Shown here: positions 15,398 to 25,427 of the stretch, piece after piece
Layout of the letters: each line of letters begins with the position of its first letter
Position numbering within the stretch: position 1 is the stretch's first letter
Source: Pseudanabaena biceps PCC 7429
Lineage (GTDB): Bacteria; Cyanobacteriota; Cyanobacteriia; Pseudanabaenales; Pseudanabaenaceae
NCBI RefSeq assembly: GCF_000332215.1
Contig: NZ_ALWB01000029.1
Span: forward strand, 1-33,697
Direction: 5' to 3'
DNA: 33,697 nt
The notes under the pieces: model-generated
The model's input: only the letters and a program-made list of their open reading frames with translations
What the model was told of the DNA's origin: nothing
The model's database searches: none
Made by a program: the position numbers and the translations under genes

Positions 15398-16387
15398 ATG
15401 ATGCAATCGGAAAATCTTCGTCAACGTGCCGCCGTATTGGGTTTGCAAGTCTTTAGCAAGCGATCGGCAATTCGGCTTGGCATCGTAACGCAAATTTGGC
15501 TAGATGTCGATCGCCGATGCGTTACGGGAGTAACCGTTGCCGAGCGATTTGTTCCAGGGACACCGATAGGCATCGGCGACACATTTTTTATGTCCCTTGA
15601 CAACATTGATTTACTGGGACCAGACGCAATATTGGTTGATGATGAGTCGGTACTCGAAGATATTTTGGTTACCGAACGCTACACCACCCTCATTAACAAT
15701 GAAGTCGTCACCGAATCAGGCGAATTGCTCGGCAAAGTAAGAGACTTTAAATTTGACCCAGAAACGGGCGACTTAATGTTTTTGATTGTTGCCTCGATCG
15801 GCAACCCGATTATCCCCGCTAGCCTGATCAGCACCTATGAGCTAGATGTAAACGAAATCATTGCCGTAGGACGCGATCGCATCATCGTCACCGAAGGTAT
15901 GGAAGATCGGATGACCCAACTAAGCAAGGGGCTGCTAGAGCGTCTGGGGCTAGGAAAAGCACCTTGGGAAGATGAATTTGAGGATGACTATATGCCACCC
16001 TCGACCACCATTCGCGATAACGCCCTATCGTCGGGTACGCGAAGCACCTATTCGCCACCACCACAGCAACAGCGTCCTGTCTATCGTCAAGAGCAATCTT
16101 GGGATGATGGCGATAATTGGGCAGAGGAGCGCGTCCCCGTTAATCCCCCACCCCAACGTCGTCAAGCTAGAGCCGAAATGAGGCCCGAACCATCGCGTCC
16201 GATCGCTCCACCACCGATCGATAATTACGACGATGAATACGACGACTTCGAGGATGATTACCCTACCTCCAACAAACCCGACTTTCGCAACGAAACCCAA
16301 CAGCAGATCCGCGATGCTTGGGGCGAAACCAAAATTCCTGACAAGTCCAAACAACGCATTCCCGAAGAGGAATTTGACGAAATCTAA
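15398..16387 (+). CDS. PRC-barrel domain protein
   Basis: 329 residues. Two PRC-barrel beta domains lie at about 10-85 (VFSKRSAIRLGIVTQIWLD) and about 95-170 (TESGELLGKVRDFKFDPETG). Residues from about 195 on are disordered, rich in Pro, Gln, Arg and Asp, with acidic patches. PRC barrels occur in photosynthetic reaction-centre H subunits and in the RNA-processing protein RimM; cyanobacteria have several uncharacterised ones. The stop overlaps the ATG of the next gene (TAATG), so it is co-translated with the photosystem II S4 protein, which hints at a photosystem-linked role. Confidence 0.8.
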   Translation: MMQSENLRQRAAVLGLQVFSKRSAIRLGIVTQIWLDVDRRCVTGVTVAERFVPGTPIGIGDTFFMSLDNIDLLGPDAILVDDESVLEDILVTERYTTLINNEVVTESGELLGKVRDFKFDPETGDLMFLIVASIGNPIIPASLISTYELDVNEIIAVGRDRIIVTEGMEDRMTQLSKGLLERLGLGKAPWEDEFEDDYMPPSTTIRDNALSSGTRSTYSPPPQQQRPVYRQEQSWDDGDNWAEERVPVNPPPQRRQARAEMRPEPSRPIAPPPIDNYDDEYDDFEDDYPTSNKPDFRNETQQQIRDAWGETKIPDKSKQRIPEEEFDEI

Positions 16388-17163
16388 TGTTACCCCGTGA
16401 CCTATTGAATCATGTTGAAAATCGCGACACCCTCAGTCGGCTGCTAGACTTAGGTGATCGCGCAGTTCAGACGTGGGAAGTCGTGTGCAGTGATTTTTTA
16501 TCACCACCCGAAATTACCGAAGCCCTCCAAGTATTTGGCAAAATGACCGAAATTCATTGCCTTGCATGGGGCGGCTACGAACAAGCCGAACGCCAAAGAT
16601 TAGCGATCGCCCGTAGTGAATTGCCCCTCGATCCGTCAATGGTCAGTCTCACCGCAATATCGATCGCTGGTAATTTTCTGTTTGACACTGCTACCCATCG
16701 CGATTTCCTTGGTGCGATTCTCGGAACGGGGATCGAGCGGCAAAAGGTCGGCGATGTCAATGTACTAGGAGAAAAAGGCGCACAGGCGATCGTCGTGCCA
16801 GAACTCGTCGAATACTTGCAACTACATTTCAATCAAGTACGGACAGTTCCCGTTAAGGTCAATGCGATCGCTTGGGAAGAGTTAAAAATTCGCATTCCCG
16901 TCACTAAAGAACTGACTTCCACTGAGGCATCCTTGAGACTCGATGCGATCGCTTCTTTCGGTTTCGGGATGTCGCGCAGCAAAATGGTGGACTTGATTAA
17001 CGGTGAAGATGTGCGCGTTAACTGGAAGACTATCTCGCAGCCCAACTATCAACTCAAATCTGGCGATCTCATCGCCATTCGCGGTAAAGGAAGAGTCACG
17101 ATTGGCGACATTATGATTACCAAAAAAGAACGCTATCGAGTACAAATGACGCGATCGGTTTAA
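16387..17163 (+). CDS. Photosystem II S4 domain protein
   Basis: 258 residues. The family (YlmH-like, called photosystem II S4 domain protein in cyanobacteria and plastids) has an N-terminal RRM-like portion and a C-terminal S4 RNA-binding domain. Seen here: LPRDLLNHVENRDTLSRLLD at the start, GAILGTGIERQKVGDVNVLG in the middle, and the S4 fold from about 180 (LRLDAIASFGFGMSRSKMVD, then LINGEDVRVNWK and SGDLIAIRGKGRV). YlmH relatives act in ribosome rescue, while the cyanobacterial or plastid role is thought to concern photosystem II. The gene overlaps the PRC-barrel gene by one base and ends at a hairpin shared with the convergent M48 gene. Confidence 0.88.
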   Translation: MLPRDLLNHVENRDTLSRLLDLGDRAVQTWEVVCSDFLSPPEITEALQVFGKMTEIHCLAWGGYEQAERQRLAIARSELPLDPSMVSLTAISIAGNFLFDTATHRDFLGAILGTGIERQKVGDVNVLGEKGAQAIVVPELVEYLQLHFNQVRTVPVKVNAIAWEELKIRIPVTKELTSTEASLRLDAIASFGFGMSRSKMVDLINGEDVRVNWKTISQPNYQLKSGDLIAIRGKGRVTIGDIMITKKERYRVQMTRSV

Positions 17164-17184
17164 TAAGTAACTAAAGGTAAGATT

Positions 17185-17219
17185 AAAACCTAGAAGAGCG
17201 TAACGCTCTTCTAGGTTTT
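17185..17219. terminator. Bidirectional hairpin between convergent genes
   Basis: A 16-bp perfect stem, AAAACCTAGAAGAGCG with its complement, loop TAA, with A-rich left and T-rich right flanks, so it can terminate both the S4 gene and the M48 gene. It is followed by TTTAATTATGCTGA, the right end of A-type elements, and shares the TACGCTCTTCTAGGTTTT arm with the element at 31621-31719. Confidence 0.75.
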
Positions 17220-17238
17220 GGTCTTTAATTATGCTGAT

Positions 17239-18822
17239 TCATTGTATTCTATCCTTCTGATTATCTTGGTTTTCCAATACAAAGGAAGACAAAATTTGCT
17301 CACCTAATGGTACAAGTTCACGATCATGCTTCATGGCTAATTTAAGATGATCTACACCTTTTTCATCCTTTTGCCATATCAAATGTTTACCAACAATAAA
17401 ATTAGCGATCGCATGATCGGGTTCTTTGACTAAGAGTGCCTTCAGGGTTGGTAAAGCAGCTAGTTCTCCCTCTAGCTCCATCAGCCAACGCGATCGATTC
17501 CATAAATCCTTAGGTGAAAGAGGATATTTCTTTTCGAGATCCTCTAATTCGGCTAGACAGGCTCGTAAGTTTTTCGCATGAAGGAATTGCTCTTTCCATT
17601 CGGGTAAAATAATTTCCCGCCACTCACGATTAAATTGGCTGGCTAATTTCCTGATACTATTTCCTAGTAATGTTTCTGCGGCAGATATCTCCAAAGGTAC
17701 TAAAAAAATTCCCGCATTTTTAGCTGGCAGTCCTAAAGCTCTGAGGCGATCGCTCAAACAGGGATGTGTATCTGAGTTATTTGTCTCCTCTTCTAAAGCT
17801 TGTTCTAACCAATATTTTTGATCGAGAATAGGATTTTTGAGTGCTTGACCTATGGATATAAATGGATTTCCTTGAGGCTCGGAATGATGTTTTGCTTGTT
17901 GGTGGATGTCTTGCCAAAATAGTTCGGTAGCAAATGAACTTTTAGCATAGACATTGGTGAGGGCTTCGGCTGTAGCTCTCTGCCCAGCATGTTTTACGGC
18001 ACATCTATCGGCTTCATATTCATAGGTACGTGCAAGGACGAAAGAATAAGCGTCAAACCGAGGAATATACCAAGTTAAGAAATAGTAAAAATTAGATAGA
18101 AGTCCATCAAAAATAATTACAGCTTGCCCGATACTTCCTTGTAGAGAATATAACCAATTTTGATGAGCGTTTTGGACAGATCTAAAAATTTGTAGCCATG
18201 TATGGCGAATGAGATAGATTTTATGTTTATTAGAAAGATGTCCAAATTCATGGGCAAGAATAGCACGGAATTGCTCGGCAGAGAGAGCTTGCATGAGGGG
18301 CAGCCCGATAGTCAGATAATTCTCATTCCAGCCTAATATTCCAAGTCGGGGGACTTGCATCACTGAAGCATTAAATTCTCGATTAAGAATCACATGATCG
18401 AGTTGTGGTGCTTTTTCTGCTCGCCTTAACTCATCTAAAACTTTAAATAGAGAAGGGAACTGCTCACGCTCTAATTCGATGCCTGTAGGTTTGGGAAAAT
18501 TGATCCATAACGATTTAAGCATGACGATCGCGACAACAAAGAAAATGCAAATTGTTGCCAGAATAAAAAAACAGAGAAAAATCGCCCCACGAAAAGTTGC
18601 TGCGCCTCTTAGGGATGTGAAAACATGGGCTATAAAATTTGCATTATGGATACCTAGCCAGACAATCCCAACTGAACCACCAATCAGAAACAAGATCGCG
18701 CTAAACATATAGAAATAGCCTAGCATTGCCATTAACCAGACCTGATTCTTATAAGCTTTAGGATCTTTTCTAGCAAATACTTCCAGTCTCTTAACCAGTC
18801 GATTAAATTCTGCCTCAGTCAT
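17239..18822 (-). CDS. M48 family membrane-anchored zinc metallopeptidase with TPR-like tail
   Basis: 527 residues. Two membrane segments (about 28-56 and 78-102) precede the peptidase domain. Zinc site: HEFGH (191-195) plus the third ligand in YEYEADR (E270). Substrate-side features such as ASVMQVPRLGILGWNENYLT upstream of the zinc motif are typical of M48. The last ~130 residues (from about 400) resemble TPR helices (LEDLEKKYPLSPKDLWNRSR, DHAIANFIVGKHLIWQKDEK). Such proteins usually work in membrane or envelope protein quality control; the substrate here is unknown. It is convergent with the S4 gene and divergent from por, about 200 bp apart. Confidence 0.85.
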   Translation of the reverse strand: MTEAEFNRLVKRLEVFARKDPKAYKNQVWLMAMLGYFYMFSAILFLIGGSVGIVWLGIHNANFIAHVFTSLRGAATFRGAIFLCFFILATICIFFVVAIVMLKSLWINFPKPTGIELEREQFPSLFKVLDELRRAEKAPQLDHVILNREFNASVMQVPRLGILGWNENYLTIGLPLMQALSAEQFRAILAHEFGHLSNKHKIYLIRHTWLQIFRSVQNAHQNWLYSLQGSIGQAVIIFDGLLSNFYYFLTWYIPRFDAYSFVLARTYEYEADRCAVKHAGQRATAEALTNVYAKSSFATELFWQDIHQQAKHHSEPQGNPFISIGQALKNPILDQKYWLEQALEEETNNSDTHPCLSDRLRALGLPAKNAGIFLVPLEISAAETLLGNSIRKLASQFNREWREIILPEWKEQFLHAKNLRACLAELEDLEKKYPLSPKDLWNRSRWLMELEGELAALPTLKALLVKEPDHAIANFIVGKHLIWQKDEKGVDHLKLAMKHDRELVPLGEQILSSFVLENQDNQKDRIQ

Positions 18823-18993
18823 TGATCATATTTATCTCAATATCTTATATTATACTGAAATTTGAGCGCGAACTACTTATCAAAAAAATGCTGCAAGCAT
18901 TAGCCTCCATAGTATTCTCAAAGCTTTAGCAAGTGGTGCTTTCGGTAAAAATTCTTAAGTATCACCTTAGTCCAAATCACTGTAGAATTTTAA

Positions 18994-19983
<990 letters not shown>

Positions 19984-19985
19984 AA

Positions 19986-20030
19986 ATATCAAAGAGGAAA
20001 TGTCGCAACGCGACATTTCCTCTTTGATAT
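19986..20030 (+). terminator. por terminator hairpin
   Basis: A perfect 21-bp stem (ATATCAAAGAGGAAATGTCGC and complement) with loop AAC starts 3 nt after the por stop. Confidence 0.75.
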
Positions 20031-20032
20031 AT

Positions 20033-20193
20033 AACTGTCGTTGTACTAGAACATAAAATCCAAGAGGTGATTGGCGGCGCGGAGCGCCGCCAATCACCTC
20101 TTGGGTTTGAGCCAAGTATTAGTACATAAATCTCAAGAAGAGAAGGTTGGAACGAAGTGCCAACCTTCTCTTCTTGGGTGCGAATAGCGACAG
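20033..20193. repeat. C-like element with two long hairpins
   Basis: The left end AACTGTCGTTGTACTAGAACATAAA and right end GCGACAGCTATAG are related to the C-type ends at 25280-25388. Inside are a 21-bp perfect hairpin (20060-20104, loop GGA) and a 17-bp hairpin (20134-20176, imperfect tip). The half-repeat TAGTACATAAA also recurs between the two hairpins (near 20120), suggesting a tandem duplication of one unit. It could also terminate the minus-strand gene ending at 20210. Confidence 0.6.
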
Positions 20194-20209
20194 CTATAGA
20201 GAATCTAAA

Positions 20210-21061
20210 CTAGCGATTGAGTTGGCGACGTTTGAGCATACCCGCTCCCATCGCTCCTGCTAAGGCGATTCCCAGAAAAGCCGCAGGAACGGGAACTGGT
20301 CTAGAACCTTGGATATAAACTTCGTAGTTACCAGTATGTGAAACTCCATCATCCACAGCAACTAATCCCGAATTTGTGGCATTAAAGCTATACAGATAGC
20401 CCGTCTGACCGTCGTAGTCATACTTCACAAGCTCGCTCGCTTGAAGAGTTTTGCCAATTAACAAAGGCTTAAAACTATCGGGGAGAACTGAAAGTAATAG
20501 TTGAGTTGCATCTAGATAACCCGCTAAACCAATGGAAATTTCGCCAGTATTGTCATTTTGATTGACATAGGAGATATTGGGATCGCTAAACTTCTGAAAT
20601 CCGCCATTGCTTGCAAATTGGCTGAAGGCAAAGCTTTTGACATTGCTGGGTAGTCCCCCTAGTCCATAGGCTGTGAGCGCGGCATTAAACCAAGTTGTAC
20701 CAATCACCGACCAATCACTTGCGGTAAGACTGCTCAAAGTGATGGACTTGCCACCAATTGTTCCTTGGAGAGTGGTATTTTTGGTGAAATCAAAACTAGG
20801 TTGCTCGCTACTTGCCGCTAATTCGATATTGCCTGTAGGACTAATAGCATTGCCATCTAAAACGTTTTGGACATTTGCCAAAGTGTTAGATATAAGAAAA
20901 GTATTTGTAGCATCTGCATTAAAGACTAGATAGTCATTGGGGGCGCTACCCCCGATTGTGACATTATTTATTGACCCAGCAAATACGGGAGCGATCGCTA
21001 TTGCACTCCAACTAGCTAGAGAAAAAATACCAGCAGATAGACCTTTTAATACCGTTTTCAT
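20210..21061 (-). CDS. Secreted PEP-CTERM-like protein
   Basis: 283 residues. There is a signal peptide at 1-29 (MKTVLKGLSAGIFSLASWSA then IAIAPVFAG) and a C-terminal sorting signal: VPVPAAFLGIALAGAMGAG followed by MLKRRQLNR, i.e. a Pro-containing motif, a membrane helix and a basic tail, as in PEP-CTERM/VPxPA proteins processed by exosortase or cyanoexosortase. The mature part is Asn/Ser/Thr rich and beta-like, with no domain I recognise. Substrates of this sorting route are usually surface or extracellular-matrix proteins. No exosortase gene is in the window. Confidence 0.8.
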   Translation of the reverse strand: MKTVLKGLSAGIFSLASWSAIAIAPVFAGSINNVTIGGSAPNDYLVFNADATNTFLISNTLANVQNVLDGNAISPTGNIELAASSEQPSFDFTKNTTLQGTIGGKSITLSSLTASDWSVIGTTWFNAALTAYGLGGLPSNVKSFAFSQFASNGGFQKFSDPNISYVNQNDNTGEISIGLAGYLDATQLLLSVLPDSFKPLLIGKTLQASELVKYDYDGQTGYLYSFNATNSGLVAVDDGVSHTGNYEVYIQGSRPVPVPAAFLGIALAGAMGAGMLKRRQLNR

Positions 21062-21259
21062 AAAGTGACCTATTGAAATAATTGTTTAGAAAGTCAAAAA
21101 CTGAAAAAGCTAACTTTCCCCCAATACGTTCACTTTTTCTGAAACGCAAAGTAATGAATGAATGATACCTAATCCCAATCGATATTTATCTATAAAAGTT
21201 ATATAAAAGTTATACAAAGGATATAAGTATCTAAGCATAAGTAAACTTAAAACCGACTC

Positions 21260-21300
21260 AAAAGATGGGCGGCAGTGCGATGCGCCGCTGCCCATCTTTT
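21260..21300. repeat. Hairpin in the divergent gap before the PEP-CTERM gene
   Basis: An 11-bp outer stem (AAAAGATGGGC with complement) extended by an imperfect inner GC-rich stem. It lies about 200 nt upstream of the PEP-CTERM gene start in a 623-nt gene-free region (21062-21684). The rest of that region holds AT-rich sequence with GTTATATAAAAGTTATA direct repeats near 21198 and the A-type element at 21465-21567; I see no gene in it. Confidence 0.55.
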
Positions 21301-21464
21301 AGGTTTTATGTCTTCAGCAAATCTTAGGGTGCTATACAAACCTGTATGGCTAATTGTGGGTGTAAAGATTTGTTGGATAGTTGTGAATAGGTAGTGGTAA
21401 ATGTTATGAGGATGGATAAAGTTTTGCGCCCTCGTCCTTATAATATAAATTCTTTCTTAGGACT

Positions 21465-21567
21465 AAGTAAGTGGATTTAATTAAATATAAAACCCTAAAA
21501 CCTGCGGCGCACGCGCAAAGTACGCCGCAGATTTTAGATCTGGATTTTAATTATGACCAGCTACTTA
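21465..21567. repeat. A-type palindromic element
   Basis: Left AAGTAAGTGGATTTAATTAA and right TTTTAATTATGACCAGCTAC resemble the A-type ends. The hairpin at 21497-21535 has arms AAAACCTGCGGCG and complement with one mismatch. The internal GATCTGGATTTTAATTATG matches the right end at 31408-31426. It lies 120 nt upstream of the gene at 21685. Confidence 0.65.
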
Positions 21568-21684
21568 TCTTGTAGCGATCTGTCCAAGCTGCAAAGATTC
21601 TGATACATTTGGCTTATTAGATAAGGCAATCAATCAGATAATAAATTAGGTAATACATTAGGTTAAGCATTCGAGGCTGCTAAT

Positions 21685-22596
21685 ATGGCACAAAATCCGT
21701 TAGTCGAACAAGCTAAACAAGGAAATGTTAGTGCGATCGCATCTTTAATGAACCGTTTGCTAAAATCTCAAGGAATGCTAGCAAATGTAGAGCGTAATGA
21801 TGATCGCTTAGAAGTTTTAATCGAGTCCGATCTGCGATCGCTCGATGATGAAATGCGAATTCCTAAGCGCCAGATATTAGTAGGAATGCTAAAAAAATGG
21901 TTTCTTACCATTGAAGTCCAAACAATTTCTAAGATCGTAGTGTCTTGGCAGCAAACTGGTAGTGATGAGCCAGCATGGACAGAGGAAATTTATTTGGCTG
22001 AGCAGGACGAGCCAAAAGAGGCAAGTCTTAGTAACAATGGCGGAACCACTGAGCCCACAAAAAAGCTTACAATACCCCCCTTACCAGTATTTCCACCAAA
22101 ATCTATGCTAGAGCGAAACGATCCTCGCGATCGCTCCAATAGTGAAAATGACACCTCATCGGCTAGCCCTGATCTCGATGAAATGTTTGGCGCGATCGCT
22201 TCCCCTGAGCCTCTGCCAGATATCGATCTAGGGTCTAGTAATAATGTACCTTTAGAATCCATTCGGGCTTCTAAAGATGGAGAATTATTGTTTTTTTCGG
22301 ATATTCCCCTAGTTTCAAACGATCCCGATCTTAGTTCAGTAGCTAGTTCAGTAGCTAGTTCAGTAGCTAGTTCAGATATTAATAATTCCCCGTTAGATGA
22401 ATTAGATCCGATCGCCCCACCCCATAAATCCTTGTGGCAATCCCTACTAAAAACTCCTATTTTTAGCATTCAACTTGCTCAATATGTTGTTGTTTGTGTG
22501 GTTATTATCGTCTCCTTAAGAGGTATTCATACTGCATTGGGTGGAGGCAAAGCCGCTAAGGCTGCCTCTAATTCATCACAGCTAATAATGCGATAG
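21685..22596 (+). CDS. Cyanobacterial one-TM protein with Ser/Pro-rich linker
   Basis: 303 residues. The N-terminal domain (about 1-105: NPLVEQAKQGNVSAIASLMN and, later, WQQTGSDEPAWTEEIYLAEQ) is one I recognise from several cyanobacterial proteins of unknown function. A long disordered linker follows, containing three copies of SVAS encoded by a perfect 12-bp tandem repeat (unit AGTTCAGTAGCT, 22333-22368). One membrane helix lies at about 262-282 (LAQYVVVCVVIIVSLRGIHT). The N-terminal domain is predicted to be cytoplasmic. The repeat number is a likely site of length variation. Confidence 0.75.
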   Translation: MAQNPLVEQAKQGNVSAIASLMNRLLKSQGMLANVERNDDRLEVLIESDLRSLDDEMRIPKRQILVGMLKKWFLTIEVQTISKIVVSWQQTGSDEPAWTEEIYLAEQDEPKEASLSNNGGTTEPTKKLTIPPLPVFPPKSMLERNDPRDRSNSENDTSSASPDLDEMFGAIASPEPLPDIDLGSSNNVPLESIRASKDGELLFFSDIPLVSNDPDLSSVASSVASSVASSDINNSPLDELDPIAPPHKSLWQSLLKTPIFSIQLAQYVVVCVVIIVSLRGIHTALGGGKAAKAASNSSQLIMR

Positions 22597-22647
22597 AGTT
22601 ATTGCGATAGAGTCTATGAGAAAAATAGGGATTTGACTTCGCTCAGC

Positions 22648-22716
22648 CAATTAAAAAATAAACCCCGTAAGGTTTTGAAATTCCAAAAATGGCGTTGCCA
22701 TTTTTGGAATTGGTAT
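22648..22716. repeat. B-type element, truncated, reverse orientation
   Basis: The right end AATTGGTAT (22708-22716), a hairpin with 15-bp arms (AATTCCAAAAATGGC, loop GTT, 22679-22711) and the reverse complement of the B-type spacer (AAACCCCGTAAGGTTTTG). The second hairpin and the other end are missing; it breaks off in AATTAAAAAATAAACC. Confidence 0.65.
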
Positions 22717-22756
22717 TACTCTATCTGTTCAGAAAGCCTACTGAGAGAGGATTATT

Positions 22757-23866
22757 TTGTCCAATAAATTCCATGTCTGCATCACTTTAGGAACTCGTCC
22801 AGAAGCAATTAAACTTGCGCCGATCGTGCATTTATTTAGAAGTAACGCTCATTTCCAAACTTCGGTGATTCTGACAGGACAACACCGAGAAATGGTCGCT
22901 CAGGTCATGCAGTTGTTTGACATTACAGCGGATTATGACTTAAACATCATGCAACCAAAGCAGACTCTTACCCAAATTACTTGCAATAGCTTGATTGGGT
23001 TAGAGAAGTTATACAAAGAAATTCAGCCTGATATAGTCTTAGTTCAGGGAGACACCACCACCGCTTTTGCCGCAGCTTTAGCAGCTTTTTATCAACAGAT
23101 TCCCGTAGGTCATGTGGAAGCTGGACTGCGCACTGATAATCTCTTCAATCCATTTCCTGAGGAAGCAAATCGTCGTTTAGTTTCCCAAATTGCCCAACTA
23201 CATTTTGCACCTACCCTCGCTTCGGTAGAGAACCTTCAAGTCTCTGGAGTCAAAACGGGTATTCATCATACGGGCAATACAGTTATTGATGCGCTTTTGT
23301 ATGTTTCCAAGCGATCGCCTCAATGTGACATCAAAGGCTTAGATTGGTCGGCGCAGCGAGTAATTTTAGCCACCGTTCATCGCCGTGAAAATTGGGGCGA
23401 ACCTTTGGGACAAATTATCCAAGCATGGTTGCAAATCCTCGCCGATTTCCCCGATGTTGCGTTAGTTTTGCCGATGCATCTCAACCCCGTGGTACGCGAA
23501 CCGTTAATGGCTCAATTGGGCGATCATTCCCGAATTTTCTTGGTTGAACCCCTCGATTACGAGCAATTAGTGGGGGCAATGCAACGCTGCTATCTGATCA
23601 TGAGCGACTCGGGTGGTTTACAAGAAGAAGCCCCTAGTCTTGGCAAACCTGTACTGGTATTGCGTTCGACGACCGAGCGTCCTGAAGCGATCGCCGCAGG
23701 TACGAGCAAACTCGTTGGGACAGAAACTAAGGATATCGTTGCGGCGGCAGCTACTCTCCTTAGCGATCGCCATGCCTACGAACAGATGGCAAATGTGGCT
23801 AATCCCTTTGGAGATGGTCAATCCAGTCAACGTATTCTAGATATAGTTTATTCATTTTTAGCGTAG
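22757..23866 (+). CDS. wecB: Non-hydrolysing UDP-N-acetylglucosamine 2-epimerase
   Basis: 369 residues from a TTG at 22757, supported by GAGAGAGG just upstream and by the conserved N-terminus starting right there. It interconverts UDP-GlcNAc and UDP-ManNAc for surface polysaccharides. Landmarks: GTRPEAIK (12-19), TGQHREM, QGDTTTAF, GHVEAGLRT, PFPEEANRR, HRRENWGE, and SDSGGLQEEAPSLGKPVLVL followed by RSTTERPEA. All are WecB signature residues, and the length is normal. No ManNAc dehydrogenase (wecC) follows; the next gene is an unrelated lipoprotein. Confidence 0.95.
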   Translation: MSNKFHVCITLGTRPEAIKLAPIVHLFRSNAHFQTSVILTGQHREMVAQVMQLFDITADYDLNIMQPKQTLTQITCNSLIGLEKLYKEIQPDIVLVQGDTTTAFAAALAAFYQQIPVGHVEAGLRTDNLFNPFPEEANRRLVSQIAQLHFAPTLASVENLQVSGVKTGIHHTGNTVIDALLYVSKRSPQCDIKGLDWSAQRVILATVHRRENWGEPLGQIIQAWLQILADFPDVALVLPMHLNPVVREPLMAQLGDHSRIFLVEPLDYEQLVGAMQRCYLIMSDSGGLQEEAPSLGKPVLVLRSTTERPEAIAAGTSKLVGTETKDIVAAAATLLSDRHAYEQMANVANPFGDGQSSQRILDIVYSFLA

Positions 23867-23902
23867 GATGCAGTGACACATTTGCGTCACTGCACGAATG
23901 TT

Positions 23903-25270
23903 ATGCAATCTAGACGCAAGCTCCTAAAAACCGCGATCCAAACCTTAGGCGCAGCAGCAGGGGGCTTATTTCTCAATAACTGTAGCTCTAAGCCACTAGG
24001 AAATGAGCCATTGCCAAATAATACCTTCGCTGCTGCTTCGGGTATTCCTGAAATCCCAGCAGTACGGCTGGGCATAATTCCTTCGATTGAAATCGCCCCC
24101 CTATTGGTCGCCCAAAAACAAAAGCTATTTGCCAAATATGGCATGACTGATGTGCAGTTAGTTCCCTTTAGCAGTTGGCAGTCTCTAGGAGAGCATACTG
24201 CAACGGGAACGGATTTAGGCACAAATGACTATGGAATTGATGGTGGGCATTTTTATAGCCCTTTGCCCGAACTGTTAAATGAAGGCTTAATTAACCAAAA
24301 AAAGACTGCCATGTATGTACTGATGCGACTGCATACCCACGGAGGTTATATAGTCGCTTCTAAACGATTGAAGCCTTTAGGAATTCAAGTTAAACATGCC
24401 ACCTTCTCCGCTTGGCAGGATATCGCCAAGTTATTTGGTAATCCGATGAATAGCGCGATCGCGGAAATTGGGAGTAACTACGATCTCTGGCTCCGATATT
24501 GGCTAGCCGCTATGGATATCGTTCCCCTTCGCGATATCGATATCCTCGAAATCCCCCTCGATGAGATCATCCCCCAAATCAAGCAGCATCGAGCCGACTT
24601 ATTCTGCTTAGATAGCTGGCGAACACTCAAACTAATGGAAGGAAATCTTGCCGAACCTGCGATCGCCACTGGCGAAATTTGGCGCAATTATCCAGGGGAA
24701 ATTTTGGCAATGCGTGCCGATTGGGTAGACAAATATCCGATCGCTACACAGGCTATCCTTCAAGCCACGATGGAAGCACAGCTCTGGTGTGACGATCCTG
24801 CCAATGCCCGAACATTAAATACGCTTTTGGCAATCTATTTTATAAATGACGTGACCAATAACTTTGCCAATAATCGCTTGACAAGCTCAAATCCGATCAA
24901 GATGTTTGCTCAACTCTTTAAAAATAGTCCTAAACCGACAAAGGGAATGCTTAAAAATAGTTCTAATTCCCTAAATTACGCCATTAAATATTGGTCAAAT
25001 GATGGTATTTCGGTTTCCTATCCCTACAAAAGTCACGATCTATGGTTTCTCTCCGAATATCAAAGATGGGGGCTGTTACCGCCTAGTTTGCCAACCCGAG
25101 AAATTATTGATGCGGTGAATCGTGAAGATCTCTGGAGAAATGCAGCTAAAGCGATCGGTGTTCCCGATACCAATATTCCGATTTCGACTTCACGGGGGAT
25201 AGAAACTTTTTTTGATGGTTCTCAGTTCGATCCAGATCGCCCAAATCAATATTCACCAAGCAAAGCCTAA
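23903..25270 (+). CDS. NrtA/CmpA-family substrate-binding lipoprotein
   Basis: 455 residues from the ATG at 23903 (MQSRRKLLKTAIQTLGAAAG). A GTG at 23873 would add ten residues (MTHLRHCTNV) and has an AGGA nearby, but the basic start of a signal peptide fits the ATG better. The lipobox LFLNNC places the lipidated Cys at 27. The nitrate/bicarbonate-binding family shows in VRLGIIPSIEIAPLLVAQKQ, GIDGGHFYSPLPELLNEGLI and YVLMRLHTHGGYIVASKRLK. The ligand is not certain. No permease (NrtB/CmpB) or NrtC/D ATPase adjoins, so it may be an orphan sensor or share a transporter encoded elsewhere. Confidence 0.8.
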   Translation: MQSRRKLLKTAIQTLGAAAGGLFLNNCSSKPLGNEPLPNNTFAAASGIPEIPAVRLGIIPSIEIAPLLVAQKQKLFAKYGMTDVQLVPFSSWQSLGEHTATGTDLGTNDYGIDGGHFYSPLPELLNEGLINQKKTAMYVLMRLHTHGGYIVASKRLKPLGIQVKHATFSAWQDIAKLFGNPMNSAIAEIGSNYDLWLRYWLAAMDIVPLRDIDILEIPLDEIIPQIKQHRADLFCLDSWRTLKLMEGNLAEPAIATGEIWRNYPGEILAMRADWVDKYPIATQAILQATMEAQLWCDDPANARTLNTLLAIYFINDVTNNFANNRLTSSNPIKMFAQLFKNSPKPTKGMLKNSSNSLNYAIKYWSNDGISVSYPYKSHDLWFLSEYQRWGLLPPSLPTREIIDAVNREDLWRNAAKAIGVPDTNIPISTSRGIETFFDGSQFDPDRPNQYSPSKA

Positions 25271-25279
25271 TCTTCATAA

Positions 25280-25388
25280 AGCTGCCGCCAACTGTATCAG
25301 GACATAAAACCCCAAATAGAGTTGCCGCGCTCCGCGCGACAACTCTATTTTGAGTTTTAATTTTGTCCTATCAAGACTGGCGGCAGCT
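25280..25388. repeat. C-type element with 11-bp terminal inverted repeats
   Basis: Perfect terminal repeats AGCTGCCGCCA / TGGCGGCAGCT, then a second inverted layer (TATCAGGACATAAAAC against GTTTTAATTTTGTCCTATC) and a GC-rich central hairpin (AAATAGAGTTG...CAACTCTATTT). It lies between the NrtA-like gene and natE. The left end recurs at 33622. Confidence 0.75.
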
Positions 25389-25427
25389 ATAGTATAGCTG
25401 TGGCAAAGACTTAGGAGATGGGATTAA

